DNA of 62,957 nt from Bradyrhizobium sp. GTDB taxonomy: Bacteria > Pseudomonadota > Alphaproteobacteria > Rhizobiales > Xanthobacteraceae. A program made the translations under genes and the position numbers. Shown piece after piece: positions 17,601 to 25,688 of the stretch (the first letter of the stretch is position 1; each line of letters begins with the position of its first letter). The notes under the pieces are model-generated. The model had not been told where the DNA came from, searched no databases, and was given only the letters and a program-made list of their open reading frames with translations. The stretch lies in contig JAQGKC010000491.1 of NCBI GenBank assembly GCA_028290305.1, positions 1 to 62,957 of the forward strand. Reading direction: 5' to 3'.

Positions 17601-18606
17601 CGCCGGCCCGTCCATTTCCAATCCCGACATGGGGCCGATGGACCCGTTCTATGCCTCGCAGGGCCGCATTTCTGGGCAGGGCAGTTCCGGCGACTTCTAT
17701 GATCCGTTTACGAACTATTCTGGCTACGGGACGGACCAGTTCGATTCCGTGTTTACTGGGGCGGCCGATAGCTACAGCGGCGGCAGCTTCGATCCATACA
17801 GCTTCGATCCCGGCGCGCCCTACGATACCGGCGGCAGCTACGACTACACCGGGGGCTATAATTCCATCGACGCGCAGGCGCCGGACTACAGCGGGTACGG
17901 AGGCTTCGATCCCGGCGGCAGCAGTTCCGACTACACCGGGGATTACAGCCAGCCATCGCCCAGCTACGACTACACGGGCGGCGCCGCCAGCGACGTTTAC
18001 GGCGGCTACAACCCCGACAACTATCCCGACGTCTATTCCGGGGCGTTTGCCACCGGCGGCAGCTTCAAGATTCCCGGCTCCGGCGCGACCGACAGCGTGC
18101 CCGTCCGCTTCATGGCGACGCCGGGAGAGCGAGTGACCATCGAGACGCCGGAGCAGCAGCTCGCGCGTCAGTATCCGGGCGCCTTGGACGCGCCGATGCA
18201 GGGCTTTGCCGACGGCGGGAGCTTCATTGCCGGGGCCTACGGTTTCGGCGGCGCGCTCGGCTCGCCCAGCTACGGAAACGAGGGCGGCGGGGTGGCGGCA
18301 TCGCCGCTCTCGGCCCCTTCGCCTGCCGCGAGCCCCGGCGTGTTCGGCTTCGGCGGCCCGGCCGGCGGCTCGAGTTCTCCCGCTGGTGGCTGGTATTCGT
18401 CACCTGCCCAAGTCTACGGCTTCGGTGGCCCGGCGGGAGGATCCACGCAGGCGCCGGCCATCAGCGCGAGCGGCGACGGCGGAGGAGGCGGCGGAAGCCC
18501 GACCTACGTCTTCAACGTCACGACGCCACCAGAGGGATTAGCCTCCTTTGCCGCGCCGGCTTCGCGTCTCGCCATGCGGCGCACGGCGGCGGCGGTGACG
18601 GGCTGA
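14653..18606 (+). CDS. Tail tape measure protein
   Basis: 1317 residues, by far the longest gene, right after the chaperone pair. Residues 1-110 are Ala/Thr-rich coiled coil. Residues 159-185 (LLARGGIELLAVAVAVGLVIEF) form a membrane-like helix. Residues 490-720 are Pro/Ala/Gly-rich. A module GGxxxxxGSGGADSIPLR at about residue 725 recurs as GGxxxxPGSGATDSVPVR at about 1134, and residues 1030-1130 are a Gly/Tyr/Asp/Ser-rich low-complexity tract. It sets tail length: at about 1.5 angstrom per residue, near 200 nm (rule of thumb). Confidence 0.93.
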   Translation: MADEIASLGFSIDSSGLTQGNAALDQLTAKANEAAVASERLTTATTPAGAAVKELGASVATTATATSQADAAFAALTAEMATMTTAATASALSLQGIKAYAAESSAALALLSASHSGVGSSARAAAEELGGFNVSAKEVREGVHLLSYELESMGASVGGLRGIALLARGGIELLAVAVAVGLVIEFERAGDAAEALHGRIDAAFGKGSGAFDELSASAKRLGTSVATIEPGAEAAYSAMLRIQAQGDLLAKSNLQSMGFGFAPGAAGKAAQDALVALNPKLDPQSLESLQKLTDLFRLTGETAMQAEPQAKALLAAIPTGATGARQAAETVNEEMVKLFQTTGDGSTAAGKSAADFFAKVLAGGLTAKDVAALAPEVGNELAKAFGYGEGGVEKFEAALAKIGNVTFPDFIAVMLGAKPAIDALEVKPSITDSWEKLVDSVRTFAGISGGGSAVKAFLDKMTEEVNALSENWDAFTDKLKLGGLISGWAPPEGKSPLSELSGLGLAPEQTPGSFGSPTQGLGDFTQFNSTLLKGAGWLLNTLNPVSPAGASELQPPQGAVSPIPVDIMGVGTSPSTLNSGQGLPVTFAAPQSSAALTATEQAFQAPEAAPTQAPDTGAATSALDMLSTGLDGIAGPADSAASGLSSVASAAGDVAGQAGELSGALGGIGGALSGAAAAVDAAVAQIQAAAASAASSGGGGGGGSYGDQTGIQAGAPIADIGGNADGGIYAIGGSGGADSIPLRGMVSANELVAVIPPGKATDGMLSLLQQAIGSSPISLGGADPAALTIGSPDSFAAAEAAAAIATGTVVNPAGGTGNALKLTPAQIAAGLALAAGRTPVATATSSASGGSSKGGGASGGGFKGSDPFANDPYSFSFPNPDPWAGFSGDPFKSPGGAAWGGGAASASRAGAGASGMVHNPDGSWSPAGMGHATAPSISGMPGPVSGEGAVKGAGAVSRVASSAAKLDAIMAAERAGIAGSIMGAGPSISNPDMGPMDPFYASQGRISGQGSSGDFYDPFTNYSGYGTDQFDSVFTGAADSYSGGSFDPYSFDPGAPYDTGGSYDYTGGYNSIDAQAPDYSGYGGFDPGGSSSDYTGDYSQPSPSYDYTGGAASDVYGGYNPDNYPDVYSGAFATGGSFKIPGSGATDSVPVRFMATPGERVTIETPEQQLARQYPGALDAPMQGFADGGSFIAGAYGFGGALGSPSYGNEGGGVAASPLSAPSPAASPGVFGFGGPAGGSSSPAGGWYSSPAQVYGFGGPAGGSTQAPAISASGDGGGGGGSPTYVFNVTTPPEGLASFAAPASRLAMRRTAAAVTG

Positions 18607-18607
18607 T

Positions 18608-19306
18608 ATGCCGATAGTTAGCGGCGCCCTAGCCGCAGCCGGGGCCGGGGCATTCGTCACCGTTTTTATTCCCGACGTGGCGGGGATTGCGCGACTCCCT
18701 TATGCCGCGGCGGTCGGCGCCGAAATCGACATCACGTCGAACACGGCCGTCAACGAATCGGCCGGCGGTTTCTCCGGCCGGCTTTCCATTCGTCAAACGC
18801 CGATCCGGCAATTTCATCTCACGATCGGCCCCAACGAGGCGGCGGAGGTCAAGGCCATCCATTATACGCATCGCCGCAGATGGCCGGTCGCCGTTCGCGA
18901 TTGGGGGGACTATACCTATACCAATGAAATCCTCGCTCCAGGATCTGGCCCAAATGAATTTCCGCTCCGTCGGAAAATCATGCCGGTTACGGGCGCGCGG
19001 TTTCTCTACCAGCGCATCCTCATTCCAGATGAAGCCGAGGTCCCGACCGTTGTTGCCGTCAACGGCACGCCGCTGATCAGGACGGCTTGGAACTTCGTTG
19101 CCGCCGGCATCGTATATATCCCTGGATATAGTTCTGGCATCGTGACCGCGACCGGGCGCTATCTGGTCGCCGCATGCTTCATGCAGGACATTCTTACCGC
19201 CAAGGTATTCAACACGAGCGTCATCAATCTGCCCGACGTCCAGTTGCGAGAAATTCTCGAGCCCGAGCTACTCGATTTACTGAGCCAAGCGGACGACAGC
19301 GTGTAG
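18608..19306 (+). CDS. Distal tail protein, GTA gp12-like (DUF2460-related)
   Basis: 232 residues, beginning one base after the tape-measure stop. It shows IPDVAGIARLPYAAAVG, SIRQTPIRQFHLTIGP, VRDWGDYTYTNE and PVTGARFLYQRILIPDE, similar to the DUF2460 / TIGR02217 family of distal tail proteins in gene transfer agents. It would join the tail tube to the tip. Confidence 0.75.
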   Translation: MPIVSGALAAAGAGAFVTVFIPDVAGIARLPYAAAVGAEIDITSNTAVNESAGGFSGRLSIRQTPIRQFHLTIGPNEAAEVKAIHYTHRRRWPVAVRDWGDYTYTNEILAPGSGPNEFPLRRKIMPVTGARFLYQRILIPDEAEVPTVVAVNGTPLIRTAWNFVAAGIVYIPGYSSGIVTATGRYLVAACFMQDILTAKVFNTSVINLPDVQLREILEPELLDLLSQADDSV

Positions 19307-19307
19307 C

Positions 19308-20462
19308 ATGGCGTTTCTCTATCTTCCGTCAAGCACGCTCTCGAACGTCACGAAGATGACGATCTCGCAATGGGTCGCGTTGCCGCCGGGGCCGCCCGGC
19401 GGGGCCGTCCATTATTCGTTTCTTGAGTTCGGCGGCATCAAGCCAAATCAATATAGCGTCGACTCGTTCTCGATGGCATGGATCGACACGGGATATTTCG
19501 GGTCGTTGACGTACTTTCAAAACAACTTTGCGTTTGGCGGCACCGGGCCATTCGGCAATACGCCGCTGCTGGTGCCAACACTGCCAGACCCAAATCAGGT
19601 GCTCTTTGGACCTGGAACGCTTCGATGGGAGGGGCAATATATCATTGTTGGCTCCAGCGCATCGACACCAGGCGCTGTTCTGGCGATCCAGGCCGTTGAT
19701 AGCGGGTCGTCAGGCATCCTGACCAACTCAAATACTAAATATTATACCTCTATCTTTGTCGACGGCAGCGGCCCATACAAGTTCAATCTTCAGGTCGGAG
19801 GCTCAATCATCAACCGGACGCCGCCGTTTGTCTCCGGCGTCGTGACCGTGCAAACGATTCCGCTGGCGGCGGCGTCAGGCACATTCACCTTTGGGGTCTG
19901 GCACCACGTCTTTGTCGCCGTCGACATTGGGTCATCTGGCTACATGGTGGATAATACAGCCTCATCTCTTAACGGTGGCTCTAAGGGCAACAAGTGCCAC
20001 CTTGTGATTGACCGGACCAACTTCTACGGCGGCGACAGCGTTCCAGGCCGCGAGGACTTCGTCAACACAACTGACGGAATCATAAGCAATCCGCCGGTCG
20101 ATGCTAATCCCGGCATCGCGGTCAAGGGATCAATGATCGCGTTGCCGTTCAATCCACTGGCCGGGTCAACATCGCAATACAGCATCAACGAAGACCTTCC
20201 GGTCAATCTCAAGCGCCGCTACAGCGACACGCAGATTTGGCTCGGAACTTACATCGACCCGTCGAATATCGGCATGTTCATCGATGGCGCCAACAAGCCC
20301 GTCGACCCCGCCGTCCCAGCCGCCGCATTCGGTGAGCCGACAATGCGCTTCCGTCGAGATCGAAAGCTTGGAATGAATTTCAAGATCAACCAGGGGAATA
20401 GCGGAGAAACATTCCAGCTCGCGGGGACTGCTCCCGACTTCACGCCCGGCCCGGATGTCTGA
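19308..20462 (+). CDS. Tail tip protein with LamG/concanavalin-like lectin fold
   Basis: 384 residues. The region SGTFTFGVWHHVFVAVDIGSSG carries the WHH-xx-VxxD signature of laminin-G/concanavalin-type domains, with beta strands on both sides (IQAVDSGSSGIL, KCHLVIDRTNFYGG). The C-terminus has RYSDTQIWLGTYIDPSNIG. It lies between DUF2460- and DUF2163-type genes, so a sugar-binding tip or baseplate part is likely. Its stop overlaps the next start (TGATG). Confidence 0.65.
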   Translation: MAFLYLPSSTLSNVTKMTISQWVALPPGPPGGAVHYSFLEFGGIKPNQYSVDSFSMAWIDTGYFGSLTYFQNNFAFGGTGPFGNTPLLVPTLPDPNQVLFGPGTLRWEGQYIIVGSSASTPGAVLAIQAVDSGSSGILTNSNTKYYTSIFVDGSGPYKFNLQVGGSIINRTPPFVSGVVTVQTIPLAAASGTFTFGVWHHVFVAVDIGSSGYMVDNTASSLNGGSKGNKCHLVIDRTNFYGGDSVPGREDFVNTTDGIISNPPVDANPGIAVKGSMIALPFNPLAGSTSQYSINEDLPVNLKRRYSDTQIWLGTYIDPSNIGMFIDGANKPVDPAVPAAAFGEPTMRFRRDRKLGMNFKINQGNSGETFQLAGTAPDFTPGPDV

Positions 20463-21583
20463 TGCGACTATTTCCGTTCGACCCAGCAAAAGTCGCGGGT
20501 CTGCAGGCGCTGATTACGATTCAGAAGGCATTGACCGTCATCCGCTTCACCACGGCGGAACGCGCCGTCTCGATGGGCGGATTCTTGTTCCCGCCAGCGC
20601 CCGGCGCGGATACGACCGGCCTGCAGTACCCTTCGGACGGATCGACCCCATCGAACGCCGACGTGGTGGTTATGGTCGAGCCAGGCGGGATCGTTTCGCC
20701 CGGCGATGGCGTGCGCGGCGTTCTCGACAATTGGCCTATAACGATCGAATGGTTCGATCTCAACAACGCCGCTTTCGGGACGCTTGTCACGCTCGACGGC
20801 ACGATTGGCAGCGTCGACGAAGACACCCGCGGCATGGCGACCATCGCCGCCAACGGGCAGCTGCGGCTGGCTTTGCAGAAGCCGCTGACGGAGCGCTTCA
20901 CGCTGACCGGCAGGGAGGACCTTGGCGATGATCGCTGCAAGATTCCACTTCTTGCCGAGCAAAATATCGGCGCCTATGACATCGGCAGAAACCAGCAGTT
21001 CGTTCGACCAGATATTGACACCGGATTGCTGCTTGTCAGCGACGCATTCGCCCGCGTGCGCAAAGGCACGGCTGGAACAGTCGAAGACTACGCCAATCTT
21101 TATTTGGAGTGCAGTACGCTAGGAACTACCGATCCGACGACGGCGCCAGATTATAGCGGAATCTCGGTCGGAGACATCGTTACGGACGGGACCGCAGCCT
21201 TTACCGTAAAGAACGCATGGACCCGCGCGGCTCGCGGCCATGCCCTCGACCCATACACCATCGTCATTGATTCCATGGTCGAGCCACGCGCGATATTGCC
21301 GTCTTCTGATGCGCTGACTTGGTTTCTGCTTGGCGGCGTGTTCATCCGGTCCGGTCCGCTCAACGGGTTCCCAAAGATACCAATCAGAACATGGGACGGC
21401 GTATCGACGATCGGACTAGCTCTTCCTGTGAGCGTGTCTGATGTGCCGGCCGATACCCAAATGGAAATTCACGCGGGATGCAATCTGACGAGAGAGCAAT
21501 GCTTCTCGCGCTTCAACAATATCGTAAATCTGCGTGCCGAGACCTTTGTTCCCCCGCCGGACCTAAAACTGTCGGTCTTCTAG
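20462..21583 (+). CDS. Tail hub protein, GTA gp13-like (DUF2163 / BR0599 family)
   Basis: 373 residues. The C-terminal signature HAGCNLTREQCFSRFNNIVN and RAETFVPPP is diagnostic of the DUF2163/BR0599 family, whose Cys residues bind an iron-sulphur cluster in the GTA hub. Cys in GDDRCKIPLL and both Cys in the signature are kept. An insertion at about residues 195-260 makes it longer than GTA gp13 (about 290 residues). Confidence 0.8.
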   Translation: MRLFPFDPAKVAGLQALITIQKALTVIRFTTAERAVSMGGFLFPPAPGADTTGLQYPSDGSTPSNADVVVMVEPGGIVSPGDGVRGVLDNWPITIEWFDLNNAAFGTLVTLDGTIGSVDEDTRGMATIAANGQLRLALQKPLTERFTLTGREDLGDDRCKIPLLAEQNIGAYDIGRNQQFVRPDIDTGLLLVSDAFARVRKGTAGTVEDYANLYLECSTLGTTDPTTAPDYSGISVGDIVTDGTAAFTVKNAWTRAARGHALDPYTIVIDSMVEPRAILPSSDALTWFLLGGVFIRSGPLNGFPKIPIRTWDGVSTIGLALPVSVSDVPADTQMEIHAGCNLTREQCFSRFNNIVNLRAETFVPPPDLKLSVF

Positions 21584-21584
21584 C

Positions 21585-22511
21585 GTGGCGATAATCGACG
21601 CCTATGGCCAACCTGTACCGTCTACCGCGCCGACCTATGTCGCATGGATTCAGTGGTTTGGCGGAGCCCCCGTTCCGCATTCGGCGCCGAACCCGGGCTA
21701 CACACCGGGCGCCGCGCCTGGCGGGTCTTCCGGTGGCAGCGTGCCGCCGCATCTGCAGTTCTCGTTCGATACCATCGGGCAAGTTATCCCTGCCACGCTT
21801 GGGCATTGCCGGCTTGCGCTGAAAACAATCTGGGTTAAGGGCATCGATGCTTCTGGCCAATCAAACGACCGAACGCGCGTACTCACAAATACGCTCGATA
21901 CGCCGTCCGGTAACGATGTTCTGGCATTCTCGATCGACTCGCAATTCGCATGGGCGGGTTCATCACTTTCTGCTGGAAACGGCGGCATACCTGATGGCAC
22001 CAAGGTAACTGACGGAACGACTACAGTCATCGGATTAAATTCAAGCCTCAAGATGAGCGCCGCGGCGACCAAGGATATATTGGCCGGTTCGGTCATCACG
22101 TTTCTAACGCCACTGACAACATTTACCGCGGCTTACGCGCTATGCGCGCCGCTCGACCCGACAGAACTTGGCGACTTGGTAGCGCTCTATGACGGCAGCA
22201 GTCTTATTTTCACGCCATCTGGAGGGATCACGCCGCCGGCTGGGTGGAACGCGGCCGATAGCGCGCAGCTTATAAACTCTTTGTCGCAAATCACAATCTA
22301 TCCAGGCGACGAAGAGCAGGAGCCAGATCCCCTCATTCTTGCCGACAGGGGCGCGGCCATCGCCAACGCATTCCGCGGCATTCGATATGTCGTCATCCCG
22401 GACTATCCGGCTACAGGCGGAATGCCAAATCTATCTGCCGTATATAATCGCACGGGCTCCGGCAAAAGCAGCAACATTACCGCCGTCCAGTTTGGGGCCG
22501 GCGGCGCATGA
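21585..22511 (+). CDS. Tail tip / baseplate protein, unknown fold
   Basis: 308 residues, GTG start one base after the previous stop and ATGA overlap with the next gene. It has a Gly/Pro-rich linker (residues 35-60), the segment GQVIPATLGHCRLALKTIWVKG, a beta-rich insertion (about 145-195) and SLSQITIYPGDEEQEPDPLI. The GQVIP...G line resembles the start of GTA-like megatron/tip proteins, here possibly split into two genes with the next one. Confidence 0.6.
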   Translation: MAIIDAYGQPVPSTAPTYVAWIQWFGGAPVPHSAPNPGYTPGAAPGGSSGGSVPPHLQFSFDTIGQVIPATLGHCRLALKTIWVKGIDASGQSNDRTRVLTNTLDTPSGNDVLAFSIDSQFAWAGSSLSAGNGGIPDGTKVTDGTTTVIGLNSSLKMSAAATKDILAGSVITFLTPLTTFTAAYALCAPLDPTELGDLVALYDGSSLIFTPSGGITPPAGWNAADSAQLINSLSQITIYPGDEEQEPDPLILADRGAAIANAFRGIRYVVIPDYPATGGMPNLSAVYNRTGSGKSSNITAVQFGAGGA

Positions 22512-24178
22512 GCGATCTTATCACCTTCGATGTGGCTTATGTCTTTGAGACCATAGCCGCGAAAGTTGGTCTCAATCTGATCTGCGATGGGATTGACGAT
22601 CAGTGCTACGGCGTTGTGATCACCTCGCCGCAAGCATTCGCTCAGTTTTTGCAGAAGCACAAAGCACCTTACAATTTCCAGGTCATCGACGGCGACCCAA
22701 TTAGGATTAAACGTCGCGTCGTAAATTCAGACCTCGTGATAGATTTCCAAGTCACGCAGCTCACCAATGGACAAAAGGACTGCGTTCTTCGCGACCCATC
22801 TCAGGCTGCCATCAAGTTCACCCGCGTTGACCCGCTTTCGCTTTCGCGCGAAATCGAAGTGCAGTACGTCGACCCAGACCGTCTCTATGCGGCGAATACG
22901 CAGGTCGCGCGCCACCAGGGCGCAAAGATTTTTGCCAATCGGACATCGACAAAGGCAAAGGCCTATCACGGCCGCACGGCTACGCAGATCGATTTTGTCA
23001 TCAATAAAGACCAGGCGATGGCCATCGCCAATGGAATGCTATACCGGCAATGGGAGGAACAGCTTTCAGCGACACTAGAACTCGACCGAGCCGGACTGAT
23101 AGTCGAGCCTGGTGATGTGTTCCTGCTGACGTGCGATCAGGGGGTCTACACCATGTTGGTGCAGACCTCCATGCTAACAAAAGAGCGCACGAATCAGCTT
23201 ACCGCGACCGCGCTGCTAACCCAGGCCGGCATCATTGCGCCCGGCGGCCAAGCCGATCCGTTCTTTGCCAACGCCCAATCCGGCATCCTTTCGGCGACCG
23301 GGGCGGCATTGGTCGACTTCCAATCTCCGACATTCATCGGCGCGATGCGCTCAGCCGGTTCGGGAGGTTTCGCAGCTACCGGCCAATCGTCCAGAGGATC
23401 AGTTCTGGCGGCGGCTGGCGTCGGGACTTTTAGCGCGACCGAGATCGAATTCTCTAGCGCCACTGTCTCGGCGGCCGGCGCCGGGGCGCTCGCTGCGGTG
23501 GCACCTCCGATCCCATTCGCCATCGGCAACGACGCGCGCAACACGACGTGGGCCGGCACGAGTTCGGATACGGTCACGATATCCGTCTCCGCTGGATCGG
23601 TCGTTCTTGTTTGCGTCCACCAGGCGCATCCGAGCGTTACCGAAACCGTCGCATCGGCCACAAGCGCGCATCTGACCTTCGCGCAGCGCGGCGCGATCTC
23701 TCATATCAACTCAAACGTCGATGGTCACCATCAGGAATACGAGTACTGGTGGGCGCACGCGACGAGTGCGCTGACCAGCGAAGTTATAACCGTCACCTCG
23801 TCAGGAACGCCGACCGCGGCAACAATCGAGGCGTTCGAGTGTCAGAACGTAACCAACCCATCCTCGCCATGGGACGGTAACGGCTCGCTGCCGGTGAGCA
23901 ATGCCAATGGCTCGGTGAACACGGCGGCCTCCGTCAGTGGCGTTTCCACGAATAGCGGGGCGCCAGTCATCTTCTTCCTCAATTCCGCGACGCAAGGTCT
24001 TTCGGCCACGTTCACCGGATTCACCACCATCGGCGGATCAGGGCTGGCGAACATTGGCTCAGTATTCAGCCTGCAACGTAACTGGTTCGAGCAATTCAAC
24101 TCAACGCAAAGCGGAGCGAGCTACAGCGTGACCGGAAACTCAGCGGACTGGATGGTCATTGTTGATGCATTCGCATAG
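22508..24178 (+). CDS. Tail tip / host-specificity protein (Phage-tail_3-like)
   Basis: 556 residues. Residues 1-245 fit the putative phage tail protein family PF13550 (LSREIEVQYVDPDRLYAANTQ, FVINKDQAMAIANGMLYRQW, LIVEPGDVFLLT). Residues 245-335 are Gly/Ala-rich. Residues 335-556 form a separate beta-rich domain (VTISVSAGSVVLVCVH, HQEYEYWWAHATS) that resembles, in style, the inserted domain of the repeat fibre at 5304-7151. The C-terminal domain is the likely exposed, host-binding part. Confidence 0.7.
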   Translation: MSDLITFDVAYVFETIAAKVGLNLICDGIDDQCYGVVITSPQAFAQFLQKHKAPYNFQVIDGDPIRIKRRVVNSDLVIDFQVTQLTNGQKDCVLRDPSQAAIKFTRVDPLSLSREIEVQYVDPDRLYAANTQVARHQGAKIFANRTSTKAKAYHGRTATQIDFVINKDQAMAIANGMLYRQWEEQLSATLELDRAGLIVEPGDVFLLTCDQGVYTMLVQTSMLTKERTNQLTATALLTQAGIIAPGGQADPFFANAQSGILSATGAALVDFQSPTFIGAMRSAGSGGFAATGQSSRGSVLAAAGVGTFSATEIEFSSATVSAAGAGALAAVAPPIPFAIGNDARNTTWAGTSSDTVTISVSAGSVVLVCVHQAHPSVTETVASATSAHLTFAQRGAISHINSNVDGHHQEYEYWWAHATSALTSEVITVTSSGTPTAATIEAFECQNVTNPSSPWDGNGSLPVSNANGSVNTAASVSGVSTNSGAPVIFFLNSATQGLSATFTGFTTIGGSGLANIGSVFSLQRNWFEQFNSTQSGASYSVTGNSADWMVIVDAFA

Positions 24179-24207
24179 CCGCTTCACAAAAAAGGACATT
24201 CGTCGCC

Positions 24208-24639
24208 ATGGGTAAAGGAAACACGTTCAGCAATGATTTGCTGAAGCTGATCTTCAATGCGACGGCCATCGCTAATATCGCGGACAATGCCGGTTCGTCG
24301 CCGCTTACGAACCTCTATGTCTCGCTGCATACCGCTAACCCCGGTGCTGGCGGTAGCCAGACGACAAGCGAGGCGGCGTATACGAGTTATGCGCGCGTTG
24401 CCGTTGTGCGCACGAGCAGCGGATGGACAGTGGCGAGCGCCCAGAGCACGTCGCCGGTTGCCAACATTGATTTTCCGACCGCAACCGGCGGGACCGAGAC
24501 CGAGACGTTTGCCGCCATCGGCACGGCCGTCAGCGGAACCGGCAAGATCCTCTATTCCGGCGCCATCACCCCGAGCATATCGGTTTCGACCACCGTCACG
24601 CCGCGACTGACGACCGGCAGCACTGTCACGGAGTCCTGA
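24208..24639 (+). CDS. Small tail-fibre-associated conserved protein (Gp80-like)
   Basis: 143 residues. The pattern FSNDLLKLIFNATAIANIAD, LYVSLHTANPGAGG, QTTSEAAYTSYARVAV and AVSGTGKILYSGAIT is a common phage structural family, often listed as a tail-fibre protein. It closes the tail module. Its exact role is unknown. Confidence 0.7.
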   Translation: MGKGNTFSNDLLKLIFNATAIANIADNAGSSPLTNLYVSLHTANPGAGGSQTTSEAAYTSYARVAVVRTSSGWTVASAQSTSPVANIDFPTATGGTETETFAAIGTAVSGTGKILYSGAITPSISVSTTVTPRLTTGSTVTES

Positions 24640-24640
24640 C

Positions 24641-24841
24641 ATGCCGATCATCGAAGCAGTCGCCAGCATGGTCGCGCATGGCCGTTCAGGCGAGGCCGGC
24701 GATCTGGCGGAGCAAATTGCGCAGGCAATGTCGAAGGCCGTAGCCAAGGCGCAGGCGGCGGGTGTCGCCGATCCGGAAGCGCTGCGCAAGGTTCAGCTCG
24801 ATGCGCGCGATGAAATCTTGAACCGAGGTAACCCAACATGA
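24641..24841 (+). CDS. Small helical protein, unknown function
   Basis: 66 residues, starting one base after the previous stop and overlapping the next by ATGA. It is Ala/Gln-rich helix (AGDLAEQIAQAMSKAVAKAQ). It may be a small tail or lysis accessory. No family recognised. Confidence 0.6.
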   Translation: MPIIEAVASMVAHGRSGEAGDLAEQIAQAMSKAVAKAQAAGVADPEALRKVQLDARDEILNRGNPT

Positions 24842-25188
24842 GAACCATCATCGTCTGCATACTTGCGTTGTTCGCCATCGCCGCGGCCAATGCGCAAGTC
24901 CCGATCCCGACCACCATCAATATGACGACCACGGCGTCTGCGGCCAACACCGGGACCTCGGTAACCGTGGCCGTCACGGCGAGCGATGCCGCGAGCGGGA
25001 TCAATTCGGTGACCATTATGCTCGACGGCGCCTCTGCAACCTCATGCCCATTCACGGCGGTTAAGACGCCTGCCATCTGCAACGCGACGGTGACGTGGGT
25101 CGCCGGCACGGTGCCACATACGATCCTCTCGACGGCGACGAATGCGCTCGGGCTCATCCTCACGTCCTCGGTCGTATTCAAGAGCTGA
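24838..25188 (+). CDS. Secreted Ig-like domain protein
   Basis: 116 residues. Residues 1-20 are a clean signal peptide (positive start, hydrophobic core, ANAQ cleavage region). The rest is a single beta-sandwich resembling bacterial Ig-like domains (TSVTVAVTASDAASGINSVTIMLDG, then VTWVAGTVPHTILSTATNA) with Cys at both ends of one loop that could form a disulphide. Export suggests a periplasmic or surface role, perhaps superinfection exclusion or weak carbohydrate binding; both are guesses. Confidence 0.65.
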   Translation: MRTIIVCILALFAIAAANAQVPIPTTINMTTTASAANTGTSVTVAVTASDAASGINSVTIMLDGASATSCPFTAVKTPAICNATVTWVAGTVPHTILSTATNALGLILTSSVVFKS

Positions 25189-25192
25189 CGCC

Positions 25193-25381
25193 ATGTATTG
25201 GCTCGTCGTCCTCTATTTCACATCCGGCATCGGTTTGGGTGAGCCGCCGATGGTGACGCTGCCAACGCATTATCCGACGCTGCAGGCGTGCAAGGATGCG
25301 GCGGCGGTGTGGATGTCGGCCGCCTCAAATCCGACCAAGGCGGTGCGGCAGGCGAATTGCGGGTCAAGGTTTGGGAAGTGA
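25193..25381 (+). CDS. Small exported or membrane-associated protein (62 aa)
   Basis: ATG 4 bases after the previous stop. It starts with a short hydrophobic stretch (YWLVVLYFTSGIGLG), then THYPTLQACKDAAAVWMSAA and a final Cys, a layout common in small phage and alphaproteobacterial exported proteins. Its stop is followed directly by the next ATG. Function unknown. Confidence 0.6.
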   Translation: MYWLVVLYFTSGIGLGEPPMVTLPTHYPTLQACKDAAAVWMSAASNPTKAVRQANCGSRFGK

Positions 25382-25678
25382 ATGGGAGCGAAAATCAAGC
25401 TCGATACTATAGTGGTCAATGCGTGTTGCCCGACATGCGGTCAGACGCTCGCGGACGGCCCTGATGCGTTGGTTCGGCAAGATATAAAGACGCACGGTCA
25501 CGCCGGATACATGCGAGGATGCCGTTGCGAAAAATGCGTTATTGATCACCGCACATATAACCGGAACTACCAGAAAAAGTACTACCGGGATAAGATTTCA
25601 AAAACAGGTCGATTCTCGCCGGATAAAGATGATCCGCTTCGGCCGATAGACCGCGCTGAGAACGGGCGATTCCGATGA
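25382..25678 (+). CDS. Small cysteine-rich (zinc-binding) protein
   Basis: 98 residues. A CCPTCG motif near the N-terminus and HAGYMRGCRCEKCVIDHRTYNRNYQKKYYRDK later suggest a zinc ribbon followed by a basic helix. Similar small proteins of this look occur in actinobacterial and proteobacterial phages. A nucleic-acid-binding role is inferred from the zinc site and basic tail. Confidence 0.65.
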   Translation: MGAKIKLDTIVVNACCPTCGQTLADGPDALVRQDIKTHGHAGYMRGCRCEKCVIDHRTYNRNYQKKYYRDKISKTGRFSPDKDDPLRPIDRAENGRFR

Positions 25679-25688
25679 AGGATAACTG

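Noticed and set aside
16836..17630. 264-codon leftward frame inside the tape measure gene
   Set aside because: Pro/Ala-rich shadow of the Gly/Ser-rich tape measure; no independent start signal.
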